DNA from: a bacterium
GTDB lineage: Bacteria; Orphanbacterota; Orphanbacteria; Orphanbacterales; Orphanbacteraceae
DNA: 64,000 bases
NCBI GenBank assembly: GCA_025782575.1
Contig: JALGYY010000025.1
Span: 1 to 64,000 of the forward strand
Reading direction: 5' to 3'
Shown in pieces: positions 1-8,900 of this stretch (its first letter is position 1; each line of letters begins with the position of its first letter). The notes below the pieces were generated by a model, which did not search any database, had not been told where the DNA came from, and saw only the letters and a program-made list of their open reading frames with translations. The translations under genes were made by a program, and so were the position numbers.

Positions 1-2097
1 ATGGCACTGATTACACGACAACCCGCCATGTCCCTGGGTCAGTGAAAAGACATTGTGATCGAAAGTGCCGTCACCCCAACCGCCGATGTCATGACACTCG
101 GCGCAGTCGGTCGGGAAGCCGGCGTCTACATGATCGGGGTCGGCAGTCGACTGGAAGTCGGTCAGGTGACAGTCTTCGCAATTCGATGGAGTCCCCTGGA
201 ATACGCCGTTCAAATGACACTCATTGCACGACAACCCGCCATGACCTTGGGTCAGTGAAAAGAATGAATGCTCCACTTCCGCGCCTTCCCAGCCGGCGAT
301 CGAATGGCACGATCCGCAGTCTATCGGGAAGCCGGAAGCCTCATGATCCGGATCCACTGTCCCCTGGAAGTCGCCGAGATGACATGCTTCACAATCGGCC
401 TGCGTTTCGTCGTAGGGTCCGCTCACATGACACTGGGCACACTCCAGTCCGCCATGCCCCTGAGAGAGAGCGAAAAAGTCGTGAGGCACCGCAGCGCTTT
501 CCCAGCCTCCTATGTCGTGGCATGCTTGGCAATCTGTCGCGAAAGCAGCTTCGGCATGATTCGGACTCCGGGTAGTTTCATAATCTGCGAGATGACACGC
601 TTCGCAATCGCTCGCCGTGCTCTCGAACAGGCCGTCTGTGTGACACTGGACGCAGTTCAGACCGCCATGGCTCTGCTCCAGCGCGAAGAACGAATGTTCC
701 GCTCGGGCACCTTCCCAGCCGGCGATCGAGTGGCACACTGTACAATCGAGTGGGTATCCGAGAACTCCATGATTCGGATCGAGCGTCTCCTGATACTCGC
801 TTAGGTGGCACGATTCACAATCGGACTGCGTCTCGCTGTAGGGTCCGCTCACATGACACTGGGCACACTCCAACCCCCCATGTCCCTGAGAGAGAGCGAA
901 AAAGTCATGAGGCACCGTAGCGCTTTCCCAGCCCGCGATGTCATGACACGCGCTGCAGTCTGTCGCGAACGCGGCTTCCCTATGATCCGGGCTCTCGGTT
1001 GCTTCATAATCCGCGAGGTGACACGCTTCGCAGTCGCTTATCGTGTTCTCGAACACGCCGTCCGTATGACACTGGACGCAGTTCAATTCGCCATGGCCCT
1101 GCTCCAGCGCGAAGAATGAATGCTCCACTTCCGCGCCTTCCCAGCCGGAGATTAAGTGGCATGATCCGCAGTCGAGCGGGTACCCGGAAGTCTCATGATT
1201 CGGATCAACCGTCGTTTGATAGTCGATGAGATGACATGCTTCACAATCGGCCTGCGTTTCGTCGTAGAGTCCGCCCACATGACACTGAGAACACTCCAGT
1301 CCGCCATGCCCCTGCGAAAGAGCGAAAAAGTCGTGAGGCACCGTAGCGCTTTCCCAGCCCGTTATGTCATGGCACTCGGCGCAGTCTGTTACGAACGCAG
1401 CTTCAGAATGATCCGGACTCTCGGTCGCTTCATACTCGGCGAGGTGACACGCTTCGCAATCGCTCGCCGTGTTCTCGAACACGCCGTCACCATGACACTG
1501 GCTGCACTCCAGACCGTCATGGCCGTCTGAGAGAGCGAATGATTCGTGTTCGAAATCGGCATCCTCCCAATCGGAAGCGCTATGACACATTGCACAATCC
1601 ATAGGGAACCCGGAGGACTCGTGGGCGGGCTCCTCCGCTTCCTGATAGTCGCTGAGATGACATGCTTCGCAATCGGCCGATGTCTCCTCGTATGGACCGC
1701 TTACATGACAGTCTACGCACTCCAGACCGCCATGCCCCTCAGTCAAGGCGAAGTCATCGTGATCAATGGTCGCGCGTCCCCAATCTTCGATATCATGGCA
1801 CTCTGCGCATTCGGTAACGAAACCCGCCTCTTCGTGGTTCGGGCTTTCGGCTGCTTCGTAATCCGCCAGGTGACACGCTTCGCAATCGTTTGCCGTGTTC
1901 TCGAACAGGCCGTTCACATGACACTGTCCGCACAAAAGGCTTTCATGCCCGGCACTTAATGAGAAGAAACTGTGATCGAAGTCAGCGCCTGCCCATCCTC
2001 TGGTTTCGTGGCAGGACGAGCAGTCTGTGGGGAATCCGGATTCCTCGTGATGAGGCTCTCTTGCCTCATCATAATCGCTCATGTGACATGCTTCACA
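1..2097 (-). repeat. 213/426-bp tandem coding repeats in the cytochrome
   Basis: Direct DNA repeats inside the cytochrome gene. The same sequence block recurs at 483, 909 and 1335, exactly 426 bp apart, and each 426-bp unit holds two diverged 213-bp halves. About ten halves are visible. The near-identity of neighbouring units suggests expansion by unequal recombination, so copy number may vary between strains and may be mis-assembled in short-read genomes. Confidence 0.9.
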
Positions 2098-2583
2098 ATC
2101 AACAGGCGTGTTCAGATAGTCCATGGAACCGGAGAGATCGACCTGATGGCAGGCGTCGCAGTCGGTTGTGATATGAGCACCTGTCAGCGGAAACTGTCCG
2201 AGTTGATGGCCACGCCTAAAAAACGCGCGATCCTGAAAACGGCTTGTCGTGTGGCATGTGGAACAGTCGAGGCCGAACTCTCCCTGATGAACATCCTGGT
2301 GGCAATCGACACAGTTCGTGCCCGGTACATTGAATCGAAGTGTGGGATGGCAGCTCGAACAGGGTGTATTGGCGTGACCCTGGTCGAGCGCGAAACCGAA
2401 CCGTCCATGGTCCCATTTATCATCGTATCGAGCCGGTGACCAGGCATCGGGACCGTGACACTGACCGCAGTCCTCCCGGTACTTGCCGTGGGGATACTTG
2501 CCGGGCTCTTCGGGAATCGACCAGGCGCTCCCCGCGAATAGAACCAGCATGAGAATCTGGACGGCCGTTCGTTTCCCGGTCAT
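1..2583 (-). CDS. giant tandem-repeat multihaem cytochrome c, 3' end beyond window
   Basis: The frame stays open on the minus strand from ATG 2583 to the window edge (861 codons, no stop). A signal peptide (residues 1 to about 22, ending in AGSAWS) is followed by five CXXCH motifs. From residue 163 a 71-residue unit repeats to the edge, about 9.8 copies. Each unit carries three CXXCH (types CEACH, CSACH, CAQCH) and three further conserved His (in PDH, PH and GH contexts), which suits bis-His ligation of three haems. I count 35 CXXCH; the last ends on base 1. Units alternate in type, giving a 142-residue (426-bp) super-repeat. The start overlaps the stop of the upstream 20-haem cytochrome by 4 nt (ATGA), suggesting translational coupling. 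Likely a periplasmic or surface electron conduit (inference). Plus-strand ORFs here are shadows. Confidence 0.93.
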   Translation of the reverse strand, partial: MTGKRTAVQILMLVLFAGSAWSIPEEPGKYPHGKYREDCGQCHGPDAWSPARYDDKWDHGRFGFALDQGHANTPCSSCHPTLRFNVPGTNCVDCHQDVHQGEFGLDCSTCHTTSRFQDRAFFRRGHQLGQFPLTGAHITTDCDACHQVDLSGSMDYLNTPVDCEACHMSDYDEAREPHHEESGFPTDCSSCHETRGWAGADFDHSFFSLSAGHESLLCGQCHVNGLFENTANDCEACHLADYEAAESPNHEEAGFVTECAECHDIEDWGRATIDHDDFALTEGHGGLECVDCHVSGPYEETSADCEACHLSDYQEAEEPAHESSGFPMDCAMCHSASDWEDADFEHESFALSDGHDGLECSQCHGDGVFENTASDCEACHLAEYEATESPDHSEAAFVTDCAECHDITGWESATVPHDFFALSQGHGGLECSQCHVGGLYDETQADCEACHLIDYQTTVDPNHETSGYPLDCGSCHLISGWEGAEVEHSFFALEQGHGELNCVQCHTDGVFENTISDCEACHLADYEATESPDHREAAFATDCSACHDIAGWESATVPHDFFALSQGHGGLECAQCHVSGPYSETQSDCESCHLSEYQETLDPNHGVLGYPLDCTVCHSIAGWEGARAEHSFFALEQSHGGLNCVQCHTDGLFESTASDCEACHLADYETTRSPNHAEAAFATDCQACHDIGGWESAAVPHDFFALSQGHGGLECAQCHVSGPYDETQADCEACHLGDFQGTVDPDHEASGFPIDCGSCHSIAGWEGAEVEHSFFSLTQGHGGLSCNECHLNGVFQGTPSNCEDCHLTDFQSTADPDHVDAGFPTDCAECHDIGGWGDGTFDHNVFSLTQGHGGLSCNQCH

Positions 2584-4415
2584 GACCTGCCTCCACTGGA
2601 CCCATCCTCCTTGAGCTCGCCCGTTGTGTGACAGCTTTCGCACCTTCCATCCAGCGGTTTGTATCGTACTGCCGCACTTGCGAGTTTCGGATCCGCCAGG
2701 TGACACTCCCGGCAAGCCACGTCTGCATGAGCTCCCTGGAGGGGAAATATCGAATCTGTTTCGTGGTTAAACCGCCCGGCAGGACGGAACGCGACGCTAT
2801 CGTGACATGACTCGCAGCTCTTCTCGAACTGCCCCCCGTGTTGATCGGCGTGACAGGATCCACAGGTGCTGTGTTCAACTTCAAATCGAATCGGTACGCG
2901 TTCCGATACCGCAAGCAGGAGTGATGAACCTGCCTGTATATCTTTCAAATCCGCATGACACTCCATGCAGGGCACGGCCCGGTGGGCCCCTTCAAGTTTG
3001 TACTCGAATCGATTGTGAAAGGCCGCGTCTACGAGGGCCGGCCGAAACAGCTCCGTGTCGTGGCATTGCTCGCATTTCTTTTCGGGATGGTCGCCCGGAT
3101 ACCTGGCGTCGTGAGCATCTCGATGGCACTCACCGCACGTCTCGCTTGCGGGATAGAAGGCGACACCGGCGCGGCCGAGCAGTTCCCTGTCAGGGAGAGG
3201 TGGTAGAAATTCGCGCTCCGGGCCGTGGCAGGAAGCACAATTCGCACGCGCGTGCCCTCCGGTCAGATCGAACGATGTGCTGCCATGGTCCTTTATGTCG
3301 AACGTACTGGGACGCCATCCGTCCGGCGTGTGACAGGCTTCACATGCGCCCTTGTCATTTCGGGCGGCGAGCTGGCCTTCATGTGCATCCTTGTGACATT
3401 CGGAACATTGTTTGAACAGCGGCCGGAGAAGCACCCCGGCATCTCCTCGCTCGACCCTGGCGGGTCCGGAATCTTCTTTCGCATGGCACTTCTCGCATGA
3501 AGCATCGCGATGATTTCCACGCAGGGGAAAGCGGGAGGCGTCGTGCATGGCAACTGTGAATGTAGAGGGGCGGAATGACTCCTCGTTGTGGCACCCGGCG
3601 CAATCCGCATACGCCCCGGCAAGAGTAGCCTTCCCGGCGTGGGGATCGGTATGGCAATCCCCGCACTTCTCGAACCGGGGGAACCGGCCCCATGCCTTGT
3701 CGCTGTCGTGACACACCGCGCATGTCAGCTGTGTGTGAGCGCCCCGTAATCCGTAACGAGTTTTCGAGTGGTCAAACCGATCTCCTACCACTTCATGGAA
3801 GGATCGGGCCGTGTGACAATCGGCGCAATTCGTCCCCAACCTCCCCTTGTGCACATCTTCGTGACAGGAAGCGCAGTCACCATCGAGGCCGATCCAGGCC
3901 CGTCCGGAATTTCCTGATTGGAGCAATTCCAGAACCTTCGAGAGCCGGAAGTTCTGGTTGTGGCATTTCTCGCACCCCGCTTCCTTGTGCTTCCCTTGGA
4001 GCGGCCACCCGGCTCGTTCATGGTCAAACGCCTCCGGTTTCAGAGTCGCTTCATCAATCAACTGGAAATCCCGGCCTCCGTGCTCGGGGTGACAGGCGGC
4101 GCAATCCGAGCGCCCCTCCCTCCCGTGAAGCCCCCGATCCCGATCGACGAGCCACGCGATCCCCTCGTGACACTCCAGGCACTTATCATTGAGTGCCATG
4201 TCCTTCCCCAGCGCGTGGCATTGGAGACAGTTGAGCGCCCCTTCCCATTCTTCATGAACCTCCGCCAGAGGGCCCGGGGAGAACTGGGACCAAGCCGATT
4301 TCGGGAAGATCATGAGAACGGCTACGAGCACGAATAGCGCGCTCAGATCAGCTGCGCTCCCCCACCCCATGCTGGCGCTATACGGTTGCAAGGCTGCTCT
4401 CCGGAAGAGGGACAT
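2580..4415 (-). CDS. 20-haem periplasmic cytochrome c
   Basis: A 611-residue protein with an N-terminal hydrophobic segment (about residues 22-42, ending SAWSQ) and 20 CXXCH motifs, beginning with CLQCH and ending with CESCH. Many extra His occur as GxH, FDH and DAH, as expected for bis-His haems. Unlike the downstream cytochrome, its units are diverged rather than near-identical; recurring features are GxHxxxxCxxCH and FRP. The start at 4415 overlaps the oxidoreductase gene by 38 nt and gives a positively charged n-region; ATG 4370 would avoid the overlap but leaves no charge. The stop overlaps the next gene by 4 nt. Probably a soluble or anchored electron carrier between the membrane oxidoreductase and the giant cytochrome (inference from order). 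Confidence 0.92.
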   Translation of the reverse strand: MSLFRRAALQPYSASMGWGSAADLSALFVLVAVLMIFPKSAWSQFSPGPLAEVHEEWEGALNCLQCHALGKDMALNDKCLECHEGIAWLVDRDRGLHGREGRSDCAACHPEHGGRDFQLIDEATLKPEAFDHERAGWPLQGKHKEAGCEKCHNQNFRLSKVLELLQSGNSGRAWIGLDGDCASCHEDVHKGRLGTNCADCHTARSFHEVVGDRFDHSKTRYGLRGAHTQLTCAVCHDSDKAWGRFPRFEKCGDCHTDPHAGKATLAGAYADCAGCHNEESFRPSTFTVAMHDASRFPLRGNHRDASCEKCHAKEDSGPARVERGDAGVLLRPLFKQCSECHKDAHEGQLAARNDKGACEACHTPDGWRPSTFDIKDHGSTSFDLTGGHARANCASCHGPEREFLPPLPDRELLGRAGVAFYPASETCGECHRDAHDARYPGDHPEKKCEQCHDTELFRPALVDAAFHNRFEYKLEGAHRAVPCMECHADLKDIQAGSSLLLAVSERVPIRFEVEHSTCGSCHADQHGGQFEKSCESCHDSVAFRPAGRFNHETDSIFPLQGAHADVACRECHLADPKLASAAVRYKPLDGRCESCHTTGELKEDGSSGGRS

Positions 4416-5832
4416 CCTTCTTGATCATGCGAACGCCGATGCGTTCCAGAAATGGAAACGGCGGCTCGCCGCCGATTCGAATGATGACGTTGTCGTTCGG
4501 CATGGTTCGCTCTTCACCATCTACCTGAATCCGGACGGATTCCGATTCAATGGCAGCGAGCTCACTGTTCAACAGAATTTCGATCTTGCCGTCACTTACG
4601 GCCCGGTCGAGTTTCTCCCTGTTCCGATCTTTGACACGCTTGAATTCACTGCCACGGTAGCTGAGATGTACAGCCGTCCCCTCCTGATTGGCAATTCCGA
4701 GCGCTGACTCGATCGCGCTGTCACCACCTCCCACGACGAGAACTTTACGATCGCGGAACGCTTCCATCTCGACGACGTCGTAGAATACTTTTTCGAGATC
4801 CTCTCCTGCGACTCCGAGTCGCCGGGGTGTCCCGCGGCGACCGAGAGCAAGGACTACTTTATGGCTTGAGTAAGTTTCGTCCCCCGCCCTTACCAGAATC
4901 TCCGACCCCTCTCGCTTGATATTCTCCACCCGGCGCTGGGTTAGAACCTTCAGGCCCGTGTTGGCGATAATGGTTTCCCAGATCTCGATCAGCGTTTCTT
5001 TCGAAGAGTCCGCTACCCAGAGATCGCCATAGAGCGGAATCTTGATCGGTTCGGCAAAGAGAACCTTGTGCCGCGGATAGCGGCGGATTGTATCGGCGAG
5101 GTCGCCCTGCTCCAGAACGATATACTTCATGCCTCGGCGATGGGCTTCGAGCCCGGCGCTCAGGCCGGCCGGCCCCGAGCCGACAATGACGACATCCAGC
5201 GTTTCACCTGATGAATTCTCCGGACCGGACTCTTCCTCTTTGAAAAGTTCCTCCGCAATGCTCTCTACGGCGAGCTTTCCTTCATTGATGGCGTTCTTAA
5301 TCAGCCCCCGCCCACCAAGCTCACCCACGAGATAGATGCCGTCCACATTGGTTGCGAACCGGGCATCCACCTCGGGAACCTCCACCTGGTGAACGGCGTC
5401 GCCGGTGGTCATCAGGATTCCACCGACCGGACACGCTTCGGCGCATTTCCCATGCCCCAGACAAAGCTGCTTGTCAACTACCGCCAGTTTCCCTTCCAGT
5501 CGTATGGCTCCCGCTTCGGGGCATACCGGAACACAAGTCGCGCATCCGACGCAGATATCGGCGCGAATGACGGCGTGGTGCTGCAGACCTGCGTCTTCTC
5601 CTTCAGCTGCTACCCTGGAAATGGGAGCGGCGACAACTTCGTAGATCTGGCGGGGCACACCGCAACCCGGGCAGAATGTCGCCTCCGCCGGTGCCGGCAC
5701 GCCACAACGGGGACAAGGTGGTCCTGATGGTTTCGGAGCGGCGGATTGTACGCTTCCGCTTGCCTTCAGGTGGGAGCGGACGCACACCACCGTAATCAGC
5801 ATGAGCAATACTGTCACAATCATCATTGCCAC
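4378..5832 (-). CDS. membrane-anchored FeS/FAD pyridine nucleotide oxidoreductase
   Basis: A 484-residue modular protein. Order: one N-terminal membrane segment (residues 1-20); a zinc ribbon (C40, C43, C54, C57); a ferredoxin-like pair with C94, C97, C100, C104 and C124, H127, C130, C134; a short GIYLVGELGG stretch near 165; then a thioredoxin-reductase-like FAD domain (GSGPAG near 218) and an NAD(P) domain (VVGGGDSAIES). In the second cluster His127 stands where the second Cys of CxxCxxC is expected. It lies 12 nt after the membrane cytochrome b gene and before two multihaem cytochromes. A role moving electrons between pyridine nucleotide or ferredoxin and the haem chain is inferred; direction is not determinable from sequence. 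Confidence 0.88.
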   Translation of the reverse strand: MAMMIVTVLLMLITVVCVRSHLKASGSVQSAAPKPSGPPCPRCGVPAPAEATFCPGCGVPRQIYEVVAAPISRVAAEGEDAGLQHHAVIRADICVGCATCVPVCPEAGAIRLEGKLAVVDKQLCLGHGKCAEACPVGGILMTTGDAVHQVEVPEVDARFATNVDGIYLVGELGGRGLIKNAINEGKLAVESIAEELFKEEESGPENSSGETLDVVIVGSGPAGLSAGLEAHRRGMKYIVLEQGDLADTIRRYPRHKVLFAEPIKIPLYGDLWVADSSKETLIEIWETIIANTGLKVLTQRRVENIKREGSEILVRAGDETYSSHKVVLALGRRGTPRRLGVAGEDLEKVFYDVVEMEAFRDRKVLVVGGGDSAIESALGIANQEGTAVHLSYRGSEFKRVKDRNREKLDRAVSDGKIEILLNSELAAIESESVRIQVDGEERTMPNDNVIIRIGGEPPFPFLERIGVRMIKKDVPLPESSLATV

Positions 5833-5844
5833 TTTGCGTCGCTC

Positions 5845-6873
5845 CTACCAGAACCAGGTTGCGCGCATCAGGACCACAACCGCCACATGAAGGGTGACCG
5901 CAATGAGAGCCGTGACCGCAATCGGTCGATGGGCTACGTGCCAGAATGCGAAGACGCGATGAGTGGATTCGAGAGCGCGCGTCTGCTGGGCATGCGCGAT
6001 TTGCAGATTGGCCAGATAAAGCACTCTTTTTACCGACTTTGGGCCGATCACCCTGCCCCCTTCCACGGACGCCCGCCACTCCTTCATGAAGGAGCGAACC
6101 GCCCGGCGGCGCTCCCAGTCATCCCGGAGAAGCTGTTTCATTGTGGTGATCAATCCCAGATTCTCATACTCGGGCACCTTCGGCGATAGCCGGTCCATCA
6201 TCTTCCTGATGTCTGTTCCGGTCTCTGCCGCGATCTGGCTGAGAAGCATGTCCCGCTCCCGGGCAATCTCATCCATTGTCAGTTCGATGCCGCCGAGGGT
6301 TCGTGGGATTTTGCAATACAGATACCGCCCGACTACGCCGCTGCAGCAGACGAGAAACATGGCTCCATACCCGAGTCCGATTATCCCTGTGAAACGCCAG
6401 CCGGCATGAGTGGCCCCCAGCAATGGAATCAAAAATCCGGCAGCGATATGGACATCGAGCCAGCGTGGTACCGGACCTGTAAACGATAGAAACCGAAAAC
6501 GCTTACGAAGGGGGTAGAGCCAGAGAAACAGGAACAGGGCGAACGCCAGAATGCCCGCACTCTGTCCCACATACCCGGATGGTCCGAGCCACGCGTGCAT
6601 TGGTTCCCGTATGCGCTCGTTCAGAGGGAGCATGTAGTAACGAATCCCGAATATGTTCAAGACCAGGATGAAGATTGCAGGCGCAAGTGAGAGTCTCAGC
6701 GTAAGTCTCGGCCTCTTGCCGGTCGATTGAGGCACCTTCACTTTGGTGGGGGCAGTGGGTTTCAACTGAGAACCCGCTATTGCTGCAGGGCACACGATCC
6801 CGTCCTCCTCCACACATCCACCGACATGTGACAGATATTGGCTCCCATCCTCGGGGCGTGACCGGCGATCCAT
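5845..6873 (-). CDS. membrane b-type cytochrome-like protein
   Basis: A 342-residue membrane protein with about five hydrophobic segments: residues 57-80, 100-120, 135-160, a segment containing VCCSGVVGRYLY, and one at the C-terminus. Histidines fall in or beside the membrane segments (DVHIAAGF, GATHAGW, WHVAHRP, TLHVAVV), the pattern of a dihaem cytochrome b. A charged soluble stretch (about residues 200-285) separates the fourth and fifth segments. The first 50 residues are not membrane-like, and the start at 6873 has no clear ribosome site, so the true start may lie downstream. First gene of the operon; likely links the oxidoreductase and the quinone pool to the periplasmic haems (inference). 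Confidence 0.72.
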   Translation of the reverse strand: MDRRSRPEDGSQYLSHVGGCVEEDGIVCPAAIAGSQLKPTAPTKVKVPQSTGKRPRLTLRLSLAPAIFILVLNIFGIRYYMLPLNERIREPMHAWLGPSGYVGQSAGILAFALFLFLWLYPLRKRFRFLSFTGPVPRWLDVHIAAGFLIPLLGATHAGWRFTGIIGLGYGAMFLVCCSGVVGRYLYCKIPRTLGGIELTMDEIARERDMLLSQIAAETGTDIRKMMDRLSPKVPEYENLGLITTMKQLLRDDWERRRAVRSFMKEWRASVEGGRVIGPKSVKRVLYLANLQIAHAQQTRALESTHRVFAFWHVAHRPIAVTALIAVTLHVAVVVLMRATWFW

Positions 6874-6974
6874 TTTGAAATGGCTTTGCCGGGCGAGGCA
6901 GGACGAGATTGAGCGCGATTCTTCTTCTATACCGTTCTCTCATAGGATCGGCAAGGGGAAGGGCGAATTGAATC

Positions 6975-7031
6975 TTGACCCGGATATCTCACCATTCACC
7001 GCGAGGAATCCTGGTGAGATATCCGGGTTAA
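6975..7031. repeat. inverted repeat, 17-bp perfect arms
   Basis: Arms 6978-6994 and 7012-7028 are exact reverse complements, and pairing continues outward past one mismatch to 6975 and 7031. The loop is 17 nt and no T-run follows, so this is not a classical terminator. A partly similar single arm (17 of 21 bases) occurs at 39025-39045. Confidence 0.75.
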
Positions 7032-7347
7032 GGCCGGCAAAAGGCGCCCCAGCCACGTCGGATTCCCCCACAACATGCTCTGTCGTTATGATTCCGATGA
7101 TTATGCTGTCGGCGCCTCTGCCAGACTCATTTCACAGAACCCAAAGGAGGTAGATCTCTTACGATATACACTGCAAGGGGGAGTCCACACAGCGAGGCTG
7201 GTACAAGAAACGCATAAGTTTATATTTTTTAATTACTTATAGCCAAATACAGGCAATAATCCGTCCAACAGCCCTCATGACCGGTCCCAGATCGATCCAG
7301 TGACGGTTCAAGACCACGGGAATCCGGGCCGATTCGCCCCGGCGACC

Positions 7348-7376
7348 TTGTGAAGGCATAGTAGAAATGCTATACT
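7348..7376 (+). promoter_or_regulatory. sigma-70-type promoter for the sigma-54 activator gene
   Basis: TTGTGA at 7348-7353, a 17-nt spacer, then TATACT at 7371-7376. This predicts transcription from about 7383, giving a leader of roughly 97 nt before the TTG start at 7480. Confidence 0.55.
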
Positions 7377-7479
7377 GGTCCATCCCGGACCAAGTGATCC
7401 AAATTGAACCGCCCTGGCGTAACAAACCGTCAGATGGCTGGACTGCAACTCCCCCGATTGCAACAGGATACCCCGTTTC

Positions 7480-8847
7480 TTGAATCGGGAACGATTCGTG
7501 CAGGAGTTCGGATTGAGCAAGGTCTATATCGGCTTACTCGAGTTGAGCGGTGAGGCCAACCCCCACTGGGACGCGATCGCTGATGATATTGGTCTGGCGG
7601 TGCGCCCGATGGAACAGGACGGGCCGATACGATCCGGCAACGGCGCGGCTGCTCTCGTTGTCTCTGCGGCGGGAGCCGAACAGGCCGCCATCGACTGGCT
7701 CGACAATACCGATATGCCGGCCGGCATTCCGCTCTTCGTCGTCGGGTCTGACACCGGCCACAGGATTGCCGCGCGATTGATCGGACACGGCGCGACCGAC
7801 TACATGGCGCTGCCCGACGACGGCGAGCTCCTTCGGAACGCGCTCGCCTCCGCTGCCCAAAGGCGAATCGAAACTTCGCGCCGCTCGGGTATCGGAAGCG
7901 AAACCGATGCCGACGATCCCTTTGTTGAGCTGATCGGGCGAAGCGGCGCGATCCGCCGGGTTCTCGATCAGGCGAGGCGGATCCTGCCTCATCGTCACGC
8001 GACGGCACTGATCGTCGGCGAGACCGGTACGGGCAAAGAACTGCTCGCACGGGCCATCCATCGGGGGGGCCAGAGAAGAGTAGCGCCGTTTGTGGCGCTC
8101 AATTGCTCGGCGTTACCGGCAAACCTCTTCGAGTCCGAACTGTTCGGCTACGAAAGAGGCGCGTTCACCGACGCCAGGCAAGCCAAGCCCGGTCTGTTCG
8201 AAGTCGCGGACGGAGGCACGCTCTTCCTGGATGAGATCGGCCTGCTGCCACTGGAACTGCAGGCGAAACTCCTCCGCGTTCTGGAGGATCATGAGGTCCG
8301 TCGAGTGGGCGGTACGAAGTCGAGAAAAGTAGATCTTCGTATTCTGGCAGCAACGAACGAAAACCTGACCACTGCGGTGGAGGAGAAGAGGTTTCGCGAA
8401 GATCTCTTCTATAGAGTGGGCGTTATCAACCTGACACTCCCTCCTCTCCGAAGCCGGGGAGAAGATGTGATCCTCATCGCGGAAGCTCTACTGAAACAGA
8501 TGGCCGGACGCCACGACCTCGCTTTGCCGCCCATGGGGCCCGAGATCCGTAGCGCCCTCTGCAGCCATCGTTGGAAAGGAAATGTGCGAGAGTTGAAGAA
8601 CTCCCTGGAAAGATGCCTCCTGCTTTCGCCGCCGGGAGAACTGGTACCCGAAGAACTCGGCATCCTTCCGGCAACCGATATCGAAAAAGACAATAGAATT
8701 CCATTCCCCGCAAAGCTGAGCGAGATCACATCGTCAGCCGTTCGATCCATGCTCGAGATCTGTGGTGGAAATCGAAGTGAGGCGGCGAGACGCCTCGATA
8801 TATCCCGCAAGCGACTCCGTCGGATTCTGGAGAGCAGCGGAGGATGA
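7480..8847 (+). CDS. sigma-54-dependent transcriptional activator, variant GAFTDA
   Basis: 455 residues. The N-terminus (to about residue 130) resembles a response-regulator receiver fold, but I see no convincing phospho-acceptor Asp (ALVVSAAG, then LFVVGSD, then GATDYMALP). The AAA+ domain has Walker A GETGTGKE (190-197) and the sigma-54 contact loop at 227-232, which reads GAFTDA instead of GAFTGA. Walker B follows as GGTLFLDEIG. A Fis-type helix-turn-helix ends the protein (NRSEAARRLDISRKRLRRIL). The start is TTG 7480 with a weak AGGA upstream; GTG 7498 is an alternative. The next two genes follow in the same direction and may be its partners. Without a phosphorylation site, control may come from protein binding or expression level (inference). 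Confidence 0.88.
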   Translation: MNRERFVQEFGLSKVYIGLLELSGEANPHWDAIADDIGLAVRPMEQDGPIRSGNGAAALVVSAAGAEQAAIDWLDNTDMPAGIPLFVVGSDTGHRIAARLIGHGATDYMALPDDGELLRNALASAAQRRIETSRRSGIGSETDADDPFVELIGRSGAIRRVLDQARRILPHRHATALIVGETGTGKELLARAIHRGGQRRVAPFVALNCSALPANLFESELFGYERGAFTDARQAKPGLFEVADGGTLFLDEIGLLPLELQAKLLRVLEDHEVRRVGGTKSRKVDLRILAATNENLTTAVEEKRFREDLFYRVGVINLTLPPLRSRGEDVILIAEALLKQMAGRHDLALPPMGPEIRSALCSHRWKGNVRELKNSLERCLLLSPPGELVPEELGILPATDIEKDNRIPFPAKLSEITSSAVRSMLEICGGNRSEAARRLDISRKRLRRILESSGG

Positions 8848-8900
8848 GCGACATAAATTGAATCAGCAACTTTGACCGACAAAACGATTGAGGTGGACCA

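Larger units (their letters stand above)
6874..7479. other. 606-bp divergent intergenic region
   Basis: Separates the minus-strand cytochrome operon from the plus-strand regulator. It holds a long inverted repeat (6975-7031), an AT-rich stretch near 7218-7244 and a good promoter at 7348-7376. A strong Shine-Dalgarno-like run at 7143-7150 is not followed by a start codon. No gene seen. Confidence 0.7.

Noticed and set aside
1-2097. Regular direct repeats as a CRISPR array
   Set aside because: The 213/426-bp period is coding and in frame, with no short repeats and unique spacers.
42-2439. Many plus-strand ORFs with MTL...LQ-like repeated peptides
   Set aside because: They are the complement of the repeated CXXCH codons in the minus-strand cytochrome; none has a ribosome site and their repetition follows the haem repeats.
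1-4400. Numerous TGGCAC-N-GCA strings that resemble sigma-54 -24/-12 promoters
   Set aside because: Each is the reverse complement of a CXXCH codon run inside the cytochrome genes and has no downstream gene.
7143-7150. Strong Shine-Dalgarno run AAAGGAGG
   Set aside because: No ATG, GTG or TTG follows within a usable distance and no ORF begins there.
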